NCBI GenBank assembly: GCA_001800945.1
Contig: MGWJ01000132.1
Span: forward strand, 1-16,991
DNA length: 16,991 nucleotides
Direction: 5' to 3'
Source of the DNA: Flavobacteria bacterium RIFCSPLOWO2_12_FULL_31_7
GTDB taxonomy: Bacteria > Bacteroidota > Bacteroidia > Flavobacteriales > Flavobacteriaceae
The position numbers and the translations under genes are program-made. Numbering within the stretch: the first letter of the stretch is position 1; the number at the start of each line of letters is the position of its first letter. Below the pieces are notes generated by a model, which was not told where the DNA came from, did not search any database, and saw only the letters and a program-made list of their open reading frames with translations. Positions 14,538-16,991 of the stretch are shown here, one piece after another.

Positions 14538-14567
14538 CAAATATATTTATTTTTTCTTAATTTAGAA
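14538..14567 (-). promoter_or_regulatory. dprA promoter
   Basis: On the minus strand TTC (14567-14565, in place of TTG), 19 nt, then TATATTTG (14545-14538), an exact -7 consensus. The ATG at 14519 is 18 nt downstream. Confidence 0.55.
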
Positions 14568-14601
14568 CTGATACTCAAATCGAAGCAAAATAATTTCTAA
14601 A

Positions 14602-14627
14602 TTGTTAATAAAATTTGTTGATAAAAT
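14602..14627 (+). repeat. Two-copy 13-bp direct repeat upstream of the HU-CCDC81/SPOR gene
   Basis: TTGTTAATAAAAT (14602-14614) is followed directly by TTGTTGATAAAAT (14615-14627), with one difference, ending at the -33 element of the next promoter. It could be a regulator site or simple AT-rich drift. Confidence 0.6.
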
Positions 14628-14628
14628 T

Positions 14629-14657
14629 TTGTTTTGGTCTTTGAATACTTAATTTTG
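14629..14657 (+). promoter_or_regulatory. Promoter of the HU-CCDC81/SPOR gene
   Basis: TTG (14629-14631, within TTTTG), 18 nt, then TAATTTTG (14650-14657), a full -7 match. The ATG is only 5 nt further on, which implies a transcript with almost no leader. Confidence 0.65.
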
Positions 14658-14662
14658 CTACT

Positions 14663-15652
14663 ATGAAAATAGAGAAATACATTTCTGGATTATTGTACCG
14701 TTACCAATGTGTTAGCATTCCTGGTTTTGGTGCGTTTTTAAGCGAATGGCAATCGGCACAAATTGCGGAAGGTCATAACTCGTTTGTGCCTCCAAGAAAA
14801 GTAATTTCTTTCAATTCGAACATTAAAACCAATGACGGTTTATTAGCGAATCATATTGCTTTGCAAGAAAAAATTAGCTATGAAAATGCTTTGGCAAAGA
14901 TTCAAACACAAGTTACTTTTTGGTTAGAAAAATTGCAAAATAAAGAAGTTTTAACTTTAGAGAACATTGGTGAAATTTTTTCAAATTCTGAAAATAATTT
15001 AGTGTTTAAACCCAATACATCTGTAAATTATTTAATGGATTCTTTCGGTTTATCTGGTTTTAATTCTCCTGAAATTATCCGAGAAACGACAAGGCCAATC
15101 GCAACAGAAACCATTTCAATTGCGCAACCCGTAATTGAAAATGAAATTTTAGAAGAAGAAAAAGTTACTTTAGATGAAACACCAGTAATTCCAATAGTTC
15201 AACATAAACCAACAACTAATTGGTTGAAATATGCAGCAGCAATTGCAGTATTTTCTTCAGTTGGAACTTATGGTTATAAAATGTATTACGACTATACAAT
15301 TGATCAGAAAACCATTTTAGTGGAAAAATCGGTTCAAGAAAAAGTCAATCAAAAATTACAAGAAGCTACTTTTGTTTTACCTAATCCTATGGCCGCTGTT
15401 GATTTAACTCTAGAAGAAAAACCAAACGCGAAATATCATGTAGTAGCTGGTGCTTACAGAAGTGAGCAAAACGCAAACAAAGCTATGAAACAATTGGTTT
15501 CTCAAGGTTTTGAAGCACATATTTTAACCAAAAACAAATACGGATTAATTCCTGTCGCGTTCGGAAGCTATTCTAATTTAAAAGAAGCACAGCAATTAAA
15601 ACGACAAATAAAGGCAAAAGATAGCATTGATGCTTGGTTGCTAATCGACTAA
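14663..15652 (+). CDS. HU-CCDC81 and SPOR domain membrane protein
   Basis: A 329-residue protein. Residues about 1-130 match the paired HU-like (CCDC81-type) domains found in Bacteroidota: MKIEKYISGLLYRYQCVSIPGFGAFLSEW, then a second unit around ALAKIQTQVTFWLEKLQ. An acidic linker leads to a single membrane helix at about 187-208 (NWLKYAAAIAVFSSVGTYGY). After it comes a periplasmic SPOR domain (about 257-328, KYHVVAGAYRSEQNANKAM to DAWLLID). SPOR domains bind denuded peptidoglycan glycans at division sites, and the HU part may bind DNA or form filaments in the cytoplasm, so a link between nucleoid and septal wall has been proposed for this architecture. The promoter lies right at the ATG. Domain assignment is firm; the cellular role is inferred. 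Confidence 0.9.
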   Translation: MKIEKYISGLLYRYQCVSIPGFGAFLSEWQSAQIAEGHNSFVPPRKVISFNSNIKTNDGLLANHIALQEKISYENALAKIQTQVTFWLEKLQNKEVLTLENIGEIFSNSENNLVFKPNTSVNYLMDSFGLSGFNSPEIIRETTRPIATETISIAQPVIENEILEEEKVTLDETPVIPIVQHKPTTNWLKYAAAIAVFSSVGTYGYKMYYDYTIDQKTILVEKSVQEKVNQKLQEATFVLPNPMAAVDLTLEEKPNAKYHVVAGAYRSEQNANKAMKQLVSQGFEAHILTKNKYGLIPVAFGSYSNLKEAQQLKRQIKAKDSIDAWLLID

Positions 15653-15655
15653 ACG

Positions 15656-15678
15656 AATCCCAATTTTGGGATTTTTTT
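15656..15678 (+). terminator. Terminator after the HU-CCDC81/SPOR gene
   Basis: AATCCCA and TGGGATT form a 7-bp stem with a 4-nt loop, and a run of seven T follows (15672-15678). It begins 3 nt past the stop codon and separates this gene from the thioesterase gene. Confidence 0.85.
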
Positions 15679-15701
15679 ATGCATTTTTTTATAGGAGTTA
15701 G

Positions 15702-15709
15702 TATCTTTG
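15702..15709 (+). promoter_or_regulatory. -7 element for the thioesterase-reductase pair
   Basis: TATCTTTG, an exact TAnnTTTG match, 10 nt before the ATG at 15720. No TTG occurs at the usual -33 distance. The leader would be only a few bases. Confidence 0.5.
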
Positions 15710-15719
15710 CAAAAAAACA

Positions 15720-16232
15720 ATGCAAAACAAATATCCTTCAGACTCAATTACTGTACTTACAGATTTAGTTTTACCAGGTGAAACGAATCCTTTAAATAAT
15801 CTTTTTGGTGGTGAATTATTAGCCCGTATGGATAGAGCTGCAAGTATTACAGCTCGCCGTCATTCGCGTAGAATTTGTGTAACCGCATCTGTCAATCATG
15901 TTGCTTTCAATAAATCAATTCCATTAGGAAGTGTAGTAACTGTAGAAGCTAAAGTATCTAGAACATTTTCAACTTCAATGGAAATTTATATTGATGTTTG
16001 GATTGAGGACAGAGAATCTGGAATCAAAGTAAAAGCCAATGAAGGGATTTATACGTTTGTTGCCGTGGACGAAATGGGAACACCAATGCCAGTTCCACCC
16101 ATTGAACCACAAACCGAATTAGAAAAACAACGCTTTGATGCCGCACTAAGGAGAAAACAATTAAGTTTAGTTTTAGCCGGAAAAATGAAACCTAGTGATG
16201 CAACCGAATTAAGAGCTTTATTTACAACTTAA
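15720..16232 (+). CDS. Acyl-CoA thioesterase (hotdog fold)
   Basis: A 170-residue cytoplasmic enzyme that hydrolyses acyl-CoA to free acid and CoA. The hotdog core covers about 8-130, with the family block ETNPLNNLFGGELLARMDRA (21-40), whose Asn/Asp residues (Asn24, Asp38) are the likely catalytic and contact positions. It continues with TASVNHVAFNKSIPLGSVV (55-73) and NEGIYTFVAVD (107-117). The C-terminal helix region (about 130-170) is charged. It resembles YciA/BFIT-type thioesterases, but the preferred chain length cannot be read from sequence. It lies 10 nt before the reductase gene and so is probably co-transcribed with it. The promoter -7 element is directly in front of it. Confidence 0.93.
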   Translation: MQNKYPSDSITVLTDLVLPGETNPLNNLFGGELLARMDRAASITARRHSRRICVTASVNHVAFNKSIPLGSVVTVEAKVSRTFSTSMEIYIDVWIEDRESGIKVKANEGIYTFVAVDEMGTPMPVPPIEPQTELEKQRFDAALRRKQLSLVLAGKMKPSDATELRALFTT

Positions 16233-16242
16233 AATATAAAAT

Positions 16243-16991
16243 ATGGATTTTTATAAATTAGCCATAAAAGAAATCAAAAGAGAAACTAAAAGTGCCGTTT
16301 CTATTGTTTTTAATATTCCTGAAGAATTAAAAGCCGTTTATCAATTTATTGCAGGACAGTATGTTACACTTAAATTGACTTTAGATGGAAAAGAAATTCG
16401 TAGAGCGTATTCTATTTGTTCATCTCCAAAAAGTAGCGAAATGCGTATTGCGGTTAAAGAAGTTCAAAACGGAACCTTTTCAAAATTTGCAAATAACAAT
16501 TTAGCTGTTGGCGATTTATTAGAAGTAAGTGTTCCAGAAGGAAAATTTACTTTTGAAGCCAAACACGAGCATCAAAAAAGTTATGCTGCTTTTGCCGCTG
16601 GAAGTGGAATTACGCCCGTTTTATCCATCGCGAAAAGCGTTTTAGAAGAAGAACCAAACAGTACTTTTGTGTTGGTTTATGGAAATAAAACAGAAGCAGA
16701 AACCATTTTTCATGACGAATTACACGCACTTCAATTGAAAAATTTAGGTCGCTTTTTTGTGCATTTTGTTTATAGTCAAGCGAACGCTACAGGCGAATTA
16801 TTCGGAAGAATTGATAAATCTGTAGTAAACACGGTTATCAAAAACAAACACGCAGATAAAACATTTTCTAAGTTTTATTTATGTGGACCAGAAGAAATGA
16901 TTAAAGTAGTTTCAGACACTTTAAAAGAAAATAATATAGCTGAAAAAGACGTTAAATTTGAATTATTCGGAACGACTCCAACAGAAAATGT
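16243..16991 (+). CDS. PaaE-like flavin/NAD(P)H oxidoreductase, N-terminal part (cut by window edge)
   Basis: The first 249 codons, with no stop before the window ends. The sequence begins MDFYKLAIKEIKRETKSAVS and has the ferredoxin-reductase layout: an FAD-binding beta-barrel with RRAYSICSSP (53-62, the RxYS motif), then an NAD(P)-binding domain with AGSGITP (119-125) and CGPEEM (214-219). The family passes electrons from NAD(P)H through FAD to an Fe-S centre. Homologues such as the PaaE reductase of phenylacetyl-CoA oxygenase carry a C-terminal 2Fe-2S ferredoxin domain, expected just outside the window. Because the end is missing, a standalone reductase cannot be excluded. It is the second gene after the thioesterase (10-nt gap). 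No paa genes are visible nearby, so a role in phenylacetate breakdown is not supported by context. Confidence 0.88.
   Translation, partial: MDFYKLAIKEIKRETKSAVSIVFNIPEELKAVYQFIAGQYVTLKLTLDGKEIRRAYSICSSPKSSEMRIAVKEVQNGTFSKFANNNLAVGDLLEVSVPEGKFTFEAKHEHQKSYAAFAAGSGITPVLSIAKSVLEEEPNSTFVLVYGNKTEAETIFHDELHALQLKNLGRFFVHFVYSQANATGELFGRIDKSVVNTVIKNKHADKTFSKFYLCGPEEMIKVVSDTLKENNIAEKDVKFELFGTTPTEN

Noticed and set aside
14520..14540. TTG start for dprA
   Set aside because: It lies in the -7 element of the dprA promoter; the ATG at 14519 gives the usual N-terminus.
16243..16991. Part of a phenylacetate degradation cluster
   Set aside because: Only the reductase resembles PaaE; no other paa gene is visible and its neighbour is a generic thioesterase.

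Overview
This 17 kb window looks like the chromosome of a flavobacterium (Bacteroidota, Flavobacteriia, Flavobacterium-like). The reasons are its strongly AT-rich sequence, a gldH gliding-motility lipoprotein gene, promoters of the Bacteroidota TTG-N18/20-TAnnTTTG type, no obvious Shine-Dalgarno sites at most starts, and gene neighbourhoods typical of that class. No insertion sequence, phage, tRNA, rRNA or CRISPR was seen. The species was not determined.

Layout: (1) Positions 1-4251, minus strand, form a tight operon: a PSP1/RicT-like Cys-rich protein, gldH, a class A penicillin-binding protein (PBP1A-like), and the start of a CoA-transferase subunit A gene cut by the window edge. (2) Positions 4356-7342, minus strand, form a three-gene operon with TAATG stop/start overlaps at both junctions: a TrhO-type rhodanese tRNA-U34 hydroxylase, a U32-family TrhP-like protein, and a small 4Fe-4S ferredoxin. 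A hairpin terminator follows. (3) recA is divergent from that operon and has its own promoter and terminator. (4) Positions 8443-11391, plus strand, form a small signalling operon: a lipoprotein of unknown function, an ECF sigma factor, and a protein with an inner-membrane helix, a long Asn/Ser-rich linker and a C-terminal outer-membrane barrel. The last resembles the dual-membrane-spanning anti-sigma (Dma) type. (5) plsC (minus) and trpS (plus) diverge. Between them lie a probable structured intergenic element and a 14-bp tandem repeat that runs into the trpS promoter. (6) dprA (minus) converges on trpS across a long imperfect palindrome. (7) Positions 14650-16991, plus strand, hold an HU-CCDC81/SPOR membrane protein, a hotdog acyl-CoA thioesterase and a partial PaaE-like flavin/NAD(P)H reductase.

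Most of the window is housekeeping: cell wall synthesis, recombination and DNA uptake, translation, phospholipid synthesis. Two parts deserve attention. In the TrhO-TrhP-ferredoxin operon, the oxygen-dependent enzyme carries an extra C-terminal domain about 54% identical to the C-terminal domain of the neighbouring U32 enzyme, so two enzymes usually described as alternative routes to the same tRNA modification appear physically and genetically tied. The lipoprotein / ECF sigma / barrel operon could pass an outer-membrane signal directly to a cytoplasmic sigma factor. Several annotated-looking starts were moved inward, because the longer versions begin in or beside a promoter -7 element or upstream of a clean signal peptide.
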